45,351 bases of DNA from positions 1 through 45,351 of the forward strand of contig CANSNA010000008.1 in assembly GCA_947648255.1 (NCBI GenBank). The letters are read 5' to 3'. The notes under the pieces are model-generated. The model was not told where the DNA came from and ran no database searches. It saw nothing but the letters and a program-made list of their open reading frames with translations. This document shows positions 33,239 to 41,524 of the stretch, piece after piece. Numbering within the stretch: position 1 is the stretch's first letter; each line of letters opens with the position of its first letter. A program made the position numbers and the translations under genes. The DNA is from an uncultured Clostridium sp. (GTDB lineage: Bacteria; Bacillota; Clostridia; TANB77; CAG-508).

Positions 33239-33686
33239 TTAAGTGTTTGAATAAAGTTCAGTTGGCTTATAAAAGCAATGCTCACCTAACCTAGTATGGA
33301 AAGATCCTGAACCATTAGAGGGAAATGTACTACTACAACTAGGCTTAAATGGGTTTAGATACCACAAACATTCGCCAATTTCATTTAATCTATTTCCAGC
33401 AATTACCCAGTCTGCAATATTATATTGGATATCTGTTGGAGTCATATTATAGATATTTTGAGGATTATATCTACTAAAAAGAGTCTCTTGAGCACAGTCA
33501 AATTGACCGAGCTTGAAATATAATGTTTCTGATACTCCCACCTTGAGAAATTCTTGAATATTCACCATTTGGAACATTTACTCTATTCATTATTACAGAA
33601 GCAACTGCCTTCATGCCATTTTCTCCTTCTCCACCCGCTTCACACTGAATAATTCTTGCAATTAATTCTCTGTCAGAATATGCCAT
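33239..33686 (-). CDS. cwlJ: Spore cortex-lytic hydrolase CwlJ-like (1 CGGN site)
   Basis: Reconstructed length is 148 aa. It is a hydrolase_2 (SleB/CwlJ) family protein without signal peptide or binding domain, as for CwlJ. The catalytic-type Glu lies in RIIQCEAGGEGENGMKAVA (residues 11-29), with VIMNRV following. CGGT on the minus strand at 33509-33506 is Gly60 (IIFQAGQFDCAQ) and joins the halves; the 0-frame stops 2 codons later. It is upstream of gerQ in one operon and acts in dipicolinate-triggered germination. Confidence 0.88.
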
Positions 33687-33808
33687 AAAAAATCCCTCCT
33701 GGTTTATCTTATGTATTATGAGTTATAATGTTCCATTAAATATTACTTGAATAAAAATGCTTTTGCACAATAACAAATTAAAGCTCATAAACTAATTTAG
33801 GTGATTTT

Positions 33809-34418
33809 ATGAATTATATTAATAAAAATATTTTACAAAAAGAGCTTTATTATGATGGAACACTTATATTAAAATACTATATTGAATATCCAAGCATTAT
33901 AGGGTATGAAAATTTTAACAGTTATAATAAAAAAAGAGCAATAGAACTAAAGAATAAAAGTGAAAATGAATTGTATAAAGAAGCAATTCAAACCTATAAA
34001 TATAATAAAGAAAACGGATATCCAATTATGGTATATGAGGTTTACCATACATTTGATATAACTCTAAATAGAAAATATATAGTAAGTTTGTATACTGATG
34101 AATATATTTTTTCAGGAGGAGCCCATGGAAACACAATAAGAACATCTCGGAACTTGGAACTTATATCAAGATACAATGATTCCTCTTGCAAGTTTTTTTA
34201 GAAACAATCCATATTTTATGATAACTATATTAAAAGAAATAAACAATCAAATTGCAGAAAATAAAGAAAATTATTTTCAAGATTCATGTAACTTAGTCTT
34301 AGAGACATTTAATCCAAAAAACTTTTATTTAGCACAAAATGGAATAGTTATATACTTTCAGCAATATGATATAGCACCATATTCATCAGGAATACCTACA
34401 TTTTTGATAAAATTTTAA
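33809..34418 (+). CDS. DUF4163/DUF3298 (RsiV-like) protein (1 CGGN site)
   Basis: Reconstructed length is 202 aa. The C-terminal half matches DUF3298: VSLYTDEYIFSGGAHGNT and FQQYDIAPYSSGIPTF are typical of RsiV/PdaC-like extracellular domains. No signal peptide or membrane helix is evident, which is odd for the group. CGGA at 34148 is Gly114 (IRTSGTWNLYQD); 0-frame reading ends 17 codons later. It has its own start, with a weak ribosome binding site. Confidence 0.8.
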
Positions 34419-34423
34419 AAAAA

Positions 34424-34450
34424 TTAGCACTCTCCTATTGACATTGCTAA
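34424..34450 (+). promoter_or_regulatory. Degenerate CIRCE site upstream of hsp20
   Basis: TTAGCACTC is a perfect left half, followed by nine bases and CATTGCTAA (7 of 9 matches to GAGTGCTAA). It overlaps the -35 box of the hsp20 promoter, a good position for HrcA repression. Confidence 0.7.
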
Positions 34451-34466
34451 TGGAAAAAGGTATAAT
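34438..34466 (+). promoter_or_regulatory. hsp20 promoter
   Basis: TTGACA and TATAAT are both perfect with a 17-base spacer; the -35 box lies inside the CIRCE-like site. The leader is about 95 bases. Confidence 0.85.
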
Positions 34467-34567
34467 ATTAGTATATTAAAAAGTACTTTTTAAAATAATA
34501 TTAGTAATGTGCTTACCTTAAAAAGGTGTCAACACATAAATCTTAAATTTATAAGGAGGAACAAATT

Positions 34568-34987
34568 ATGATGATGATACCAAGAAAAAGAAATTATGAC
34601 ATTTTTGATAGTTTTTTTGAAGATCCATTTTTTGAAAGAGGAGAAAGAAGACATCAGGAAGTAATGAAAACAGACATAAAAGAAAAAGATGGAAACTATG
34701 TTTTAGAAATAGATGTACCAGGCTATAACAAAGAAGATATCCAAATAGAACTAGAAAATGGATATTTAACAGTAACAGCAAAAGCAAATACAACTATAGA
34801 TGAAGAAAAAGAAGGCTATATTTATAAAGAAAGGTATATAGGAGAATCTTCAAGAAGTTTCTATGCAGGAGAAAGTATAAAAGAAGAAGATGTAAAAGCA
34901 AGTTTCAAAAATGGAACATTGACCCTAACTTTTCCAAAAGAAGAAACAAAACAAATAGAAAACAAAAGAATTATTGAAATAGAATAA
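34568..34987 (+). CDS. Small heat-shock protein, Hsp20 family
   Basis: This encodes 139 aa. The alpha-crystallin domain runs from about residue 38 to 130 (YVLEIDVPGYNKEDIQIELE, ITVTA-like strands, GTLTLTFPKE), and the C-terminal tail has RIIEIE, an IXI-type assembly motif. It is a holdase for unfolded proteins. It has no CGGN site. The CIRCE-like operator and a terminator make it a single heat-regulated gene. Confidence 0.95.
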   Translation: MMMIPRKRNYDIFDSFFEDPFFERGERRHQEVMKTDIKEKDGNYVLEIDVPGYNKEDIQIELENGYLTVTAKANTTIDEEKEGYIYKERYIGESSRSFYAGESIKEEDVKASFKNGTLTLTFPKEETKQIENKRIIEIE

Positions 34988-34992
34988 ATATT

Positions 34993-35028
34993 AAAAACTC
35001 ACATGTATGAAAAACATGTGAGTTTTTT
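34993..35028 (+). terminator. Terminator after hsp20
   Basis: AAAAACTCACATGT and ACATGTGAGTTTTT form a perfect 14-bp stem with a 7-base loop. Confidence 0.9.
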
Positions 35029-35109
35029 AGAGTGAATATTGCACTTTTAATAAGGCTAGTAATTTATAAAGAAATATGATACAATAAGAAAAAAGAAAAG
35101 GAGAAAATA

Positions 35110-35688
35110 ATGAAAATAGGTGTAGATTTAGATGGAGTAATATTTGATACAGAAAAAGAATTTAGAGTATATTCAGAACTATATGATATGATAGAACTAA
35201 AAAGGAATAGTAAAGTAGATAATAAGGAATTACAGTTTCAAAAACGTTTTCATTGGAGTGAAGAGGAAATCTCTAATTTTTTAAATAAATATCATAATAA
35301 AATTATAACCAAAGCTAACCTTATTTCTGGTGCTAAAGATGTATTGAAAATGCTGAAAGAAGAAGGCAATGAGCTTATAATAATTACAGCAAGAGGAGGC
35401 TTAAACAAGGCTATGATACCAATTACAGAAAAGAGATTGAAAGACGTAAATATGGAAATTTTTGATAAATACTATTGGGCAACTGAAAATAAGGCTGAAA
35501 TATGCAAAAAAGAAAATATAGACATAATGATAGATGATTTTGATAAAAACTGCTTAAGTATAGCAGAAGAAAAGATACCAGTAATATATCTAAAAGATGC
35601 ACCATCAAAGGAAATAAAAGAAAATGATTATATAAAAGTTTTATATAATTGGGGAGAAATATATAGATATATTAATGAAGCTTGCTAG
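35110..35688 (+). CDS. HAD-family 5'-nucleotidase-like protein
   Basis: This encodes 192 aa. It has motif I IGVDLDGVIFDTE (residues 3-15) with the nucleophile Asp, a motif II-type IIITARGG, and motif III/IV near IDIMIDDFDKN. This fits the 5'(3')-deoxyribonucleotidase (NT5C/YqfW-like) group that dephosphorylates nucleotides; the exact substrate is unknown. It has no CGG codon. The ribosome binding site AAAAGGAG is present. Confidence 0.8.
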   Translation: MKIGVDLDGVIFDTEKEFRVYSELYDMIELKRNSKVDNKELQFQKRFHWSEEEISNFLNKYHNKIITKANLISGAKDVLKMLKEEGNELIIITARGGLNKAMIPITEKRLKDVNMEIFDKYYWATENKAEICKKENIDIMIDDFDKNCLSIAEEKIPVIYLKDAPSKEIKENDYIKVLYNWGEIYRYINEAC

Positions 35689-35795
35689 TTAGGTATATCA
35701 AGAGTTTAAGATTTATGATGAAACCTTAAAAATAGCATTACTAACACATAAAAAATGATACAAATAAATTTTATTCCAAAGAGAGGTATAGCATT

Positions 35796-36350
35796 ATGAC
35801 AAGGTGTAAATGGTGCAATTTAAAAAATCCAAAATATATAGAATATCATGATGAAGAATGGGGCAGGACAAATTTTGAAGAAAAGTATTTATATGAAATG
35901 CTAATACTAGAATCTTTTCAAGCTGGACTTTCTTGGGAATGTGTATTAAATAAAAGAGAAGATTTTAGAAAAGCATTTGATAATTTTGATATAGATAAGA
36001 TATGCAATTATGACGATAAAAAGGTAGAAGAATTGCTAAAAAATGAAAAGATTATAAGAAATAGATTAAAAATAAATGCAACTATAAATAACAGTAAGAT
36101 TTTTAAAGAAATACAAAAAGAATATGGAAAGTTTTATAACTATTTAAAAACTTTCACAAATGACATAATTCTTTATGAAACAGATAAAACAACAAATTGG
36201 CTATCAGACAAGATATCGAAAGATTTACAAAAGAAAAAAATGAAATTTGTAGGAAGTACAATCATATATTCCTATTTACAAGCGATAGGAATTATCTATT
36301 CACATGAAAAAGAATGCTTTATGCATAAAAATAAAAAAAGCCAAGAATGA
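35796..36350 (+). CDS. tag: DNA-3-methyladenine glycosylase I
   Basis: This encodes 184 aa, the family size. The N-terminal CKWCNLKNPKYIEYHDEEWG carries zinc-binding cysteines and the conserved EYHDEEWG; FQAGLSW and the C-terminal YSYLQAIGIIYSHEKECF supply the remaining motifs, including His/Cys ligands. It removes 3-methyladenine from DNA. It ends in TGA, supporting TGA as a stop here. No CGG codon. Confidence 0.93.
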   Translation: MTRCKWCNLKNPKYIEYHDEEWGRTNFEEKYLYEMLILESFQAGLSWECVLNKREDFRKAFDNFDIDKICNYDDKKVEELLKNEKIIRNRLKINATINNSKIFKEIQKEYGKFYNYLKTFTNDIILYETDKTTNWLSDKISKDLQKKKMKFVGSTIIYSYLQAIGIIYSHEKECFMHKNKKSQE

Positions 36351-36495
36351 GACTTTTATATGAGTAATCAAAAAATAGGTGTATCACCAACTTATCAACA
36401 AACAATAAAAAATAATTGGTAAACGATAATAAAATACTCTCAAATATTAATTTATTAAGATATAGAGGATAAGAAATTAAAGAAGCAAGAAATAA
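36351..36495. other. Gap with no supported gene
   Basis: AT-rich sequence between tag and the promoter at 36496. I see no hairpin terminator or ORF worth reporting. Confidence 0.4.
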
Positions 36496-36524
36496 TTGAA
36501 AAGTTAACTTGTATATGATATAAT
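36496..36524 (+). promoter_or_regulatory. Promoter of the P-loop gene
   Basis: TTGAAA and a perfect TATAAT are separated by 17 bases, and GGAGG follows 10 bases downstream of the -10 box. Confidence 0.7.
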
Positions 36525-36548
36525 TTTACTATATGGAGGTGCCAGAAG

Positions 36549-37473
36549 ATGAAAAGAGAAGTATATTATAAAAAAATAGGAGAATTAACACAGAAGGAAT
36601 TTGAACAATTATTTAATATAGCAACAGATATAGCCGAACCTAATTTTAGGGAAAAATTAAAGCCAATTGCAGAGAAAAGTATAGCAGATATAAATGTACT
36701 AGATTACGATATAAAGGCTATGGATTTTGTTACTGCCTATTTATTGGGATGTATTCAGTATGCACAGGCACAAATTCCTAAAAACCATTTGATAGTATTA
36801 TTTGGAGAACCAGGTTGCGGAAAATCGCATTTAATTAATCTTATTATGGAATTAAAGAAAAGAAACTTAACACAAATAACAGAAGAAGATAGACAATTTT
36901 TAGGGTTTGACCCAAAAGATTATACAGCTGATAGAGAAATAAGAGAACTAAAAGATATGGTAGATTCAATAAGTATTATACAGAAGAAATCTACTAGACC
37001 ATCTAGAGATGGAAAAACAAATAAGCCAGAAATACAAGAAGGAATGAGTAGAGAAGAAGTAGAAAAATGTGAGTGGACATATGAATTTGCTGGAAATCTA
37101 TATGGAATGTTTAAAGAAGAAATAGATACAATCTTAAAAATGGGAAATGCAATAGTAATTGTAAATGATTCGAGTATGCAAGTAATGGAGAGCTTAAGGG
37201 AAGCTTATCCTGAAAATTTTTTACAAGTAATAGTGTATCAAGATATGGATAGACAAAAATGGATAAATGATATGAGACAAGCTGGTAGAACAGAAGAAGA
37301 AATACAAACAAGAATGGAGACATTTGGAATTTCACAAAGAATATATGATAAAAGTAATCTACCAGATGTAATATTTAATATGTCAAAACGGTAGAATAGC
37401 TAAAAATCTATTAGGACAGCTAAATGCAGCAATATATAGGGCAGATGGTAGAGATATAGAGATTGGAGAGTAA
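36549..37473 (+). CDS. P-loop NTPase of unknown role (1 CGGN site)
   Basis: Reconstructed length is 307 aa. A helical N-terminal domain of about 75 residues precedes the Walker A motif LFGEPGCGKSHLINL (residues 83-97); a Walker B-like hydrophobic strand NAIVIVNDSS lies near 200. This resembles guanylate-kinase-like or zeta-toxin-like kinases, but I cannot name the family. CGGT at 37389 is Gly281 (FNMSKGRIAKNLL). Here the 0-frame reads CGG TAG, so without the shift the protein loses only its last 27 residues. Confidence 0.75.
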
Positions 37474-37529
37474 ATATTGAATTTATGAACAATAAAGTAT
37501 ATAATTAATTCGAAATAAGGAGGAAAATA

Positions 37530-38594
37530 ATGAATTCTAAAAAAATATTTTTAATATCATATGCTAGAAAAAATTTAGGAGATGATATATTTGTAAAAAT
37601 GCTATTAGAAAATTATTCAAATGTAGAATTTTTTACTATTATAAAAGATTATGAATACTTAAAGGAATTAGATAAATATAAAAACCTTAATGTTATAATA
37701 GGAGATGATATAGATGAAACAGCACAAGGACTCGATAACATTAATATAGAAGATTATGACGGCTATGTATATATAGGTGGATCAATTTTTATGGAAGGAA
37801 ATACCACATTGTGTCCTAAATTTAATGACTTCATAAAAGAATGTAAGAAACAAAATAGACCATTTTATTACATTAGCTGCAATTATGGACCATATAAAAC
37901 AGAAAAATTTTTAGAATTATCAAAAGAAGCTTTTTCATTAGCTACAGATATATGTTTTAGAGATAAACATTCATATAATTTATTCAAAGATTTAAATACT
38001 GTAAGATATGCACCAGATTATGCTTTTAGTTATAAATTAAATGAAAAGACTAAAATTAAGAATAGTATAGGAATTTCTGTTATAAACATAAGAAGAAAAA
38101 ATAATTTAAAAGAAAAACAAGATGAATATATTAAATGTTTAATTAAAAATATAAAAAAGTATATATCTAATGGAAATAAAGTGTATTTATATTCGTTCTG
38201 TAAATATGAAGAAGACGAAGTAACTATAGATGAAATTTTAAAAGCATTTAGTGATAATGAAAATGTTCTAGCAGTTAGATATGATGGGAATATAGACAAG
38301 TTTTTGGAAATGTATAGTAAAATGGAATATATGATATGTGGTAGATTTCACGCAACAATATTATCTTGTGTATTTAATCAAAAAATATTTATTACATCAT
38401 ATAGTGATAAAACTAATAATGTAATAAAAGATTTAGAACTTGAATTACCTATTATTAACTTTAGTGAGATAAATGATAATACTAATATTGAGAAAGAAGA
38501 ATTCTTAAGTGCAGATATAGATAAAATGAATAATATAATAAAAAATGCTAAGAAGCAAGATGAGATGTTTAGAAACTTTGTAAAGAAAGATTAG
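37530..38594 (+). CDS. Polysaccharide pyruvyl transferase family protein
   Basis: This encodes 354 aa. The GT-B-like fold is suggested by FLISYARKNLGDDIF at the start, VYIGGSIFMEG, YYISCNYGPYK, and the C-terminal MICGRFHATILSC, a PssM/CsaB-family hallmark. Such enzymes add ketal pyruvate to cell-surface sugars. It has no CGG codon. It precedes a GT-D glycosyltransferase by 9 bases, so the two form an operon for a surface glycan. Confidence 0.85.
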   Translation: MNSKKIFLISYARKNLGDDIFVKMLLENYSNVEFFTIIKDYEYLKELDKYKNLNVIIGDDIDETAQGLDNINIEDYDGYVYIGGSIFMEGNTTLCPKFNDFIKECKKQNRPFYYISCNYGPYKTEKFLELSKEAFSLATDICFRDKHSYNLFKDLNTVRYAPDYAFSYKLNEKTKIKNSIGISVINIRRKNNLKEKQDEYIKCLIKNIKKYISNGNKVYLYSFCKYEEDEVTIDEILKAFSDNENVLAVRYDGNIDKFLEMYSKMEYMICGRFHATILSCVFNQKIFITSYSDKTNNVIKDLELELPIINFSEINDNTNIEKEEFLSADIDKMNNIIKNAKKQDEMFRNFVKKD

Positions 38595-38603
38595 GAGAAG
38601 TAT

Positions 38604-39467
38604 ATGGAAAAGACCAATAAAAAATTTTATGCTGATGCTAAAAATGTAATTGGACATTATAAAATTGCAAATCCAGATGAAACAATATCAGAATTGGTTT
38701 CAAAGAATAAGTCTATTGCACGTTTTGGAGATGGAGAAATAGATTTTATTTATGGCAAAGGTATGAATTATCAAAAATATGATAAGAAACTCGCAAATAG
38801 ACTACAAGAAGTTTTGAATTCGAATGAAGAAAATTTATTAATTGGAATTCCAGACGCAGTTAATGTAGAGTATTTAAAGCTATATACAGGTCCAGCAATA
38901 GCTTTTTGGCCAGATTGGATAAATAAATCTAAATTTAGATTGGTAAAAATACTTGATAGAAATAAACAGTATTATTCTACACAAATAACAAGATTTTATA
39001 TAGATTATAAGGACAAATCACATACTGCACAATATGTAGATAGATTAAAGAAATTATGGGATAATAAAAATATTGTTATAGTTGAAGGAGATAAAAGCAG
39101 ACTTGGTATAGGAAATGACTTATTAGATAATGTAAAAAGCATACAAAGAATTATTTGTCCAGCAGAAAATGCTTTTGACAAATACGATGAGATTTTAAAA
39201 GAAGCATTAAAAGTTTCTCAAGATAAATTAATTTTGTTAGCTTTAGGACCGACTGCTACAGTGTTATCATATGATTTATATAAAAAAGGATACAGAGCAA
39301 TTGACATAGGACATGTAGACATAGAATATGAGTGGTTTTTGAGAAAAGTAAATCAAAAAGTAAAGATTGAAACGAAATATGTTACAGAAGTAAGTAATGG
39401 TAGAGTTAACATTGATAATATTAAAGATGAAAAATATGAAGAACAAATAATAACAAGGATAGTTTAA
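38604..39467 (+). CDS. GT-D fold glycosyltransferase (DUF1792-like)
   Basis: This encodes 287 aa. SIARFGDGEIDFIYGKG (residues 35-51) is the DXE-type nucleotide-sugar site of GT-D enzymes such as streptococcal DUF1792 proteins; IVIVEGDKSRLGIGNDLL and LALGPTATVLSYDL follow in the family order. It probably transfers a hexose onto a glycoprotein or surface glycan. No signal peptide and no CGG codon. It is coupled to the pyruvyltransferase gene. Confidence 0.87.
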   Translation: MEKTNKKFYADAKNVIGHYKIANPDETISELVSKNKSIARFGDGEIDFIYGKGMNYQKYDKKLANRLQEVLNSNEENLLIGIPDAVNVEYLKLYTGPAIAFWPDWINKSKFRLVKILDRNKQYYSTQITRFYIDYKDKSHTAQYVDRLKKLWDNKNIVIVEGDKSRLGIGNDLLDNVKSIQRIICPAENAFDKYDEILKEALKVSQDKLILLALGPTATVLSYDLYKKGYRAIDIGHVDIEYEWFLRKVNQKVKIETKYVTEVSNGRVNIDNIKDEKYEEQIITRIV

Positions 39468-39492
39468 TAACGCCCAAGCCACCATGCATAAA
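39465..39492 (+). repeat. 28-base repeat, copy 1
   Basis: This 28-base stretch matches 40471-40498 at 22 positions; the shared core is CCCAAGCC, five variable bases, then GCATAAA. It lies just upstream of a ribosome binding site and the GNAT pseudogene. Confidence 0.5.
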
Positions 39493-39550
39493 GGAGGAAA
39501 TTTCAAATGAATGATATAATTATAATCCAAAAGATACAAGGAGAGTACAT

Positions 39551-40083
39551 ATGGATAAGTTAAAATTAATTATACCTACAAAAGAATATGAAGAACAAGT
39601 TATGTCATATAAAGAGAAATTCATAAAAATAATGATAGCTTGGATGGTTGAGCAGGTCTAGAAGAAGTAAAAATTTATGACGAGTGGTTAGACTTTGACA
39701 AGAGGTTAAAGGATAAATATGGAGATAATTATGTATCTTCAGAAGTTTATTTATGTATTAGAGAAAAAGATAATAAATTAGTTGGAATTATTGATTTAAG
39801 GAAGAAATTATCTGAATTTTTATTAAACTATGGAGGAAATATTGGATATAGTATATTACCATCAGAAAGAAGAAAAGGGTATGCAAAAGAAATGCTTAAG
39901 TTGATGTTATGCAAATGTAAAGAATCAGGAATAGATAAAGTATTATTAACTTGTGATAAGACAAATATTGCATCTGCCAAAATTATAATTTACAATGGAG
40001 GAATTTTAGAAAATGAAGTAGGGAATACTGTTAATTTGAGTGAATCAGGTATTATACAAAGATATTGGATTAATATAAAATAA
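39551..40083 (+). pseudogene. GNAT acetyltransferase pseudogene
   Basis: The frame starts MDKLKLIIPTKEYEEQVMSYKE with AAGGAGAG upstream. A one-base loss near 39620-39640 and an in-frame TGA at 39649-39651 interrupt it, then intact sequence runs to 40083 with the acetyl-CoA-binding GYSILPSERRKGYAKEML. The breaks are a deletion and a nonsense change, not CGGN, so this one is truly broken (or carries sequence errors). A small 18-codon ORF with its own binding site (39507-39563) overlaps the start, but I do not call it. Confidence 0.75.
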
Positions 40084-40095
40084 TTGCAGAAATAA

Positions 40096-40124
40096 TTGAC
40101 ATTCTAATACAATTCTAGTATAAT
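40096..40124 (+). promoter_or_regulatory. Promoter of the antitoxin RNA
   Basis: TTGACA and TATAAT are both perfect with 17 bases between. It drives a short non-coding RNA that ends at the terminator at 40191-40228. Confidence 0.85.
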
Positions 40125-40131
40125 AAGTATA

Positions 40132-40228
40132 ACAAAGATGAGCAACCACAGAAGTGGCGTGCCGTTAAAGTAGAATTAAATATAAAGTGAGTGCATCTCT
40201 AACGGTCAAGCAGAGATGTACTTTTTTT
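40132..40228 (+). ncRNA. Putative type I antitoxin RNA
   Basis: A consensus promoter and a strong terminator define an RNA of about 95 bases with no ORF. Its 3' part is antisense to the stop region of the toxin gene on the other strand (overlap 40199-40228 and beyond, into the toxin mRNA tail), as in txpA/RatA and bsrG/SR4 pairs. Its first 30 or so bases are nearly the same as the 5' end of the toxin mRNA (see findings). Ends are predicted from the promoter and T-run. Confidence 0.7.
40191..40228 (+). terminator. Terminator of the antitoxin RNA
   Basis: GTGCATCTCT and AGAGATGTAC form a 10-bp stem with one G-T pair, an 11-base loop and a run of seven T. Confidence 0.85.
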
Positions 40229-40348
40229 GCTGTCTAGTTTTCTTCTTGTGATAACTAAAGCTACAAATAATATGGCTACTAATACAATCATAAATGTAAG
40301 CTCAAATAGAAGTATGTATATGAAGAGAATATACATTTGTTCTAGCAT
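40199..40348 (-). CDS. Holin-like type I toxin peptide
   Basis: This encodes 49 aa. One long hydrophobic helix (residues 6-33) is followed by a charged tail RRKLDSKKSTSLLDR, the form of Firmicutes membrane toxins (Hol_Tox/TxpA-like). The ATG at 40348 is chosen because AGGAGGG lies 9 bases upstream; ATG 40354 is too close to it. Promoter TTGACT-17-TATAAT on the minus strand (40440-40412) gives a leader of about 55 bases. Expected to depolarise the membrane if not silenced by the antisense RNA. Confidence 0.75.
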   Translation of the reverse strand: MLEQMYILFIYILLFELTFMIVLVAILFVALVITRRKLDSKKSTSLLDR

Positions 40349-40411
40349 ACGCATCGCCCTCCTTTCGTGAGAAACGACACGCCACATCCTGCTTTGCTCA
40401 CCTTAAATAGT

Positions 40412-40440
40412 ATTATATAAAAAATGAAGACAAAAGTCAA
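40412..40440 (-). promoter_or_regulatory. Promoter of the toxin mRNA
   Basis: On the minus strand, TTGACT and a perfect TATAAT are separated by 17 bases, upstream of the GGTGAGCAA leader. Confidence 0.75.
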
Positions 40441-40470
40441 TCAAATGTTCGGTGGATTTGCAAATATATT

Positions 40471-40498
40471 TAATAAAACCCAAGCCATATCGCATAAA
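40471..40498 (+). repeat. 28-base repeat, copy 2
   Basis: Second copy of the stretch at 39465-39492. Here GCATAAAATA could also be read as a CATANNNTA sporulation -10 box for the ymxH-like gene, but no matching -35 is clear. Confidence 0.45.
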
Positions 40499-40519
40499 AT
40501 ATAGCGAGGGGGTATTCTT

Positions 40520-40754
40520 ATGGGAACAAAAGGATTAGATTTTAAGCACAAAGAAGTAATAAACATAACAGATGGAAGACGTCTTCGGTTATGTACAAGA
40601 TGTAACAGCAGATTTAGAAAGTGGTATAATCACATCTATCATAGTACCAGGCACAAATAGCAAGCTTAGCATATTTGCTGGTGGAAATGATATAGTTATA
40701 CCATGGAAAAACATAAGATGCATAGGAGATGACATCATTTTAGTAGAAATATAG
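40520..40754 (+). CDS. YlmC/YmxH PRC-barrel protein (1 CGGN site)
   Basis: Reconstructed length is 77 aa, the family size, with GGGG ribosome binding sequence upstream of ATG 40520. The family pattern is visible: DFKHKEVINITDGRRLGYVQDV, then IPWKNIRCIGDDIILVEI at the end. CGGT at 40586 is Gly23 (GRRLGYVQD), a conserved glycine. Paralogues sit near sporulation genes in Bacillus; the function is unknown. This is one of the earliest sites in any gene here, so a failed shift would abolish the product. Confidence 0.88.
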
Positions 40755-40840
40755 AAAAAATACTAATTTCTTTCACAATATAGACACAAAGGCTATATAT
40801 AATATATAATAATATATATTAAGAGAAAGAAGGTATAAAA

Positions 40841-41517
40841 ATGAATACAACCGTGTTAGTTGTAGATGACGAGCAAAGAATGAGAACACTAATAAAAGAT
40901 TTTTTATTGAAGAAAGATTATGAAGTAGAAGAAGCAAAAGACCGGGGAAGAAGCACTTGAAATATTTCGGAGAAAAACAAGACAAAATAAATTTAATTTT
41001 GTTGGATGTTATGATGCCTAAACTAGACGGTTGGTCTGTTTTAAGACAAATAAGGCAAAATTCCAAAGTGCCAATAATAATGTTAACAGCAAGAGGAGAA
41101 GAACAAGATGAGCTTTTTGGATTTGAACTTGGAGCAGACGAATATATCTCAAAGCCATTTAGCCCAAAGATACTTGTTGCAAGAGTTGAAGCAATTTTAA
41201 AAAGGACGAACTCAAAAGAAATAAGTGGAGTAAATTATGGAGGCATAGAAATAGATGAAAATGGTAGAACAGTAAAATTGGATGGTAAGTTAATAGAAAT
41301 GAGTTTAAGAGAATATGAACTTCTAAAATATTTATTAGATAACGTTGGAATAGCACTTTCAAGAGATAAGATACTAAATAATGTATGGAACTATGACTAT
41401 TATGGAGATTCAAGAACAATAGATAGCCATATTAAAAAAATAAGACATAAGCTTGGTAAAAAAGGAAAATACATAAAAACAATGAGAGGAATAGGCTATA
41501 AATTTGAAGTAAAATGA
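40841..41517 (+). CDS. OmpR/PhoB-family response regulator (2 CGGN sites)
   Basis: Reconstructed length is 224 aa. The receiver domain has the acidic pair VVDDEQ (residues 7-12), the phosphoacceptor Asp in LILLDVMMP, and Lys in YISKPF; a winged-helix DNA-binding domain ends DSHIKKIRHKLG ... RGIGYKFEVK. CGGG at 40943 is Gly35 (KDGEEALEIF, a standard DG position) and CGGA at 40968 is Gly43. It ends in TGA, 7 bases before its kinase gene. Confidence 0.94.
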
Positions 41518-41524
41518 GGAAAAT

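Noticed and set aside
39507..39563. 18-codon ORF with a good ribosome binding site
   Set aside because: No conserved content; it overlaps the pseudogene start and is more likely chance or part of its leader.
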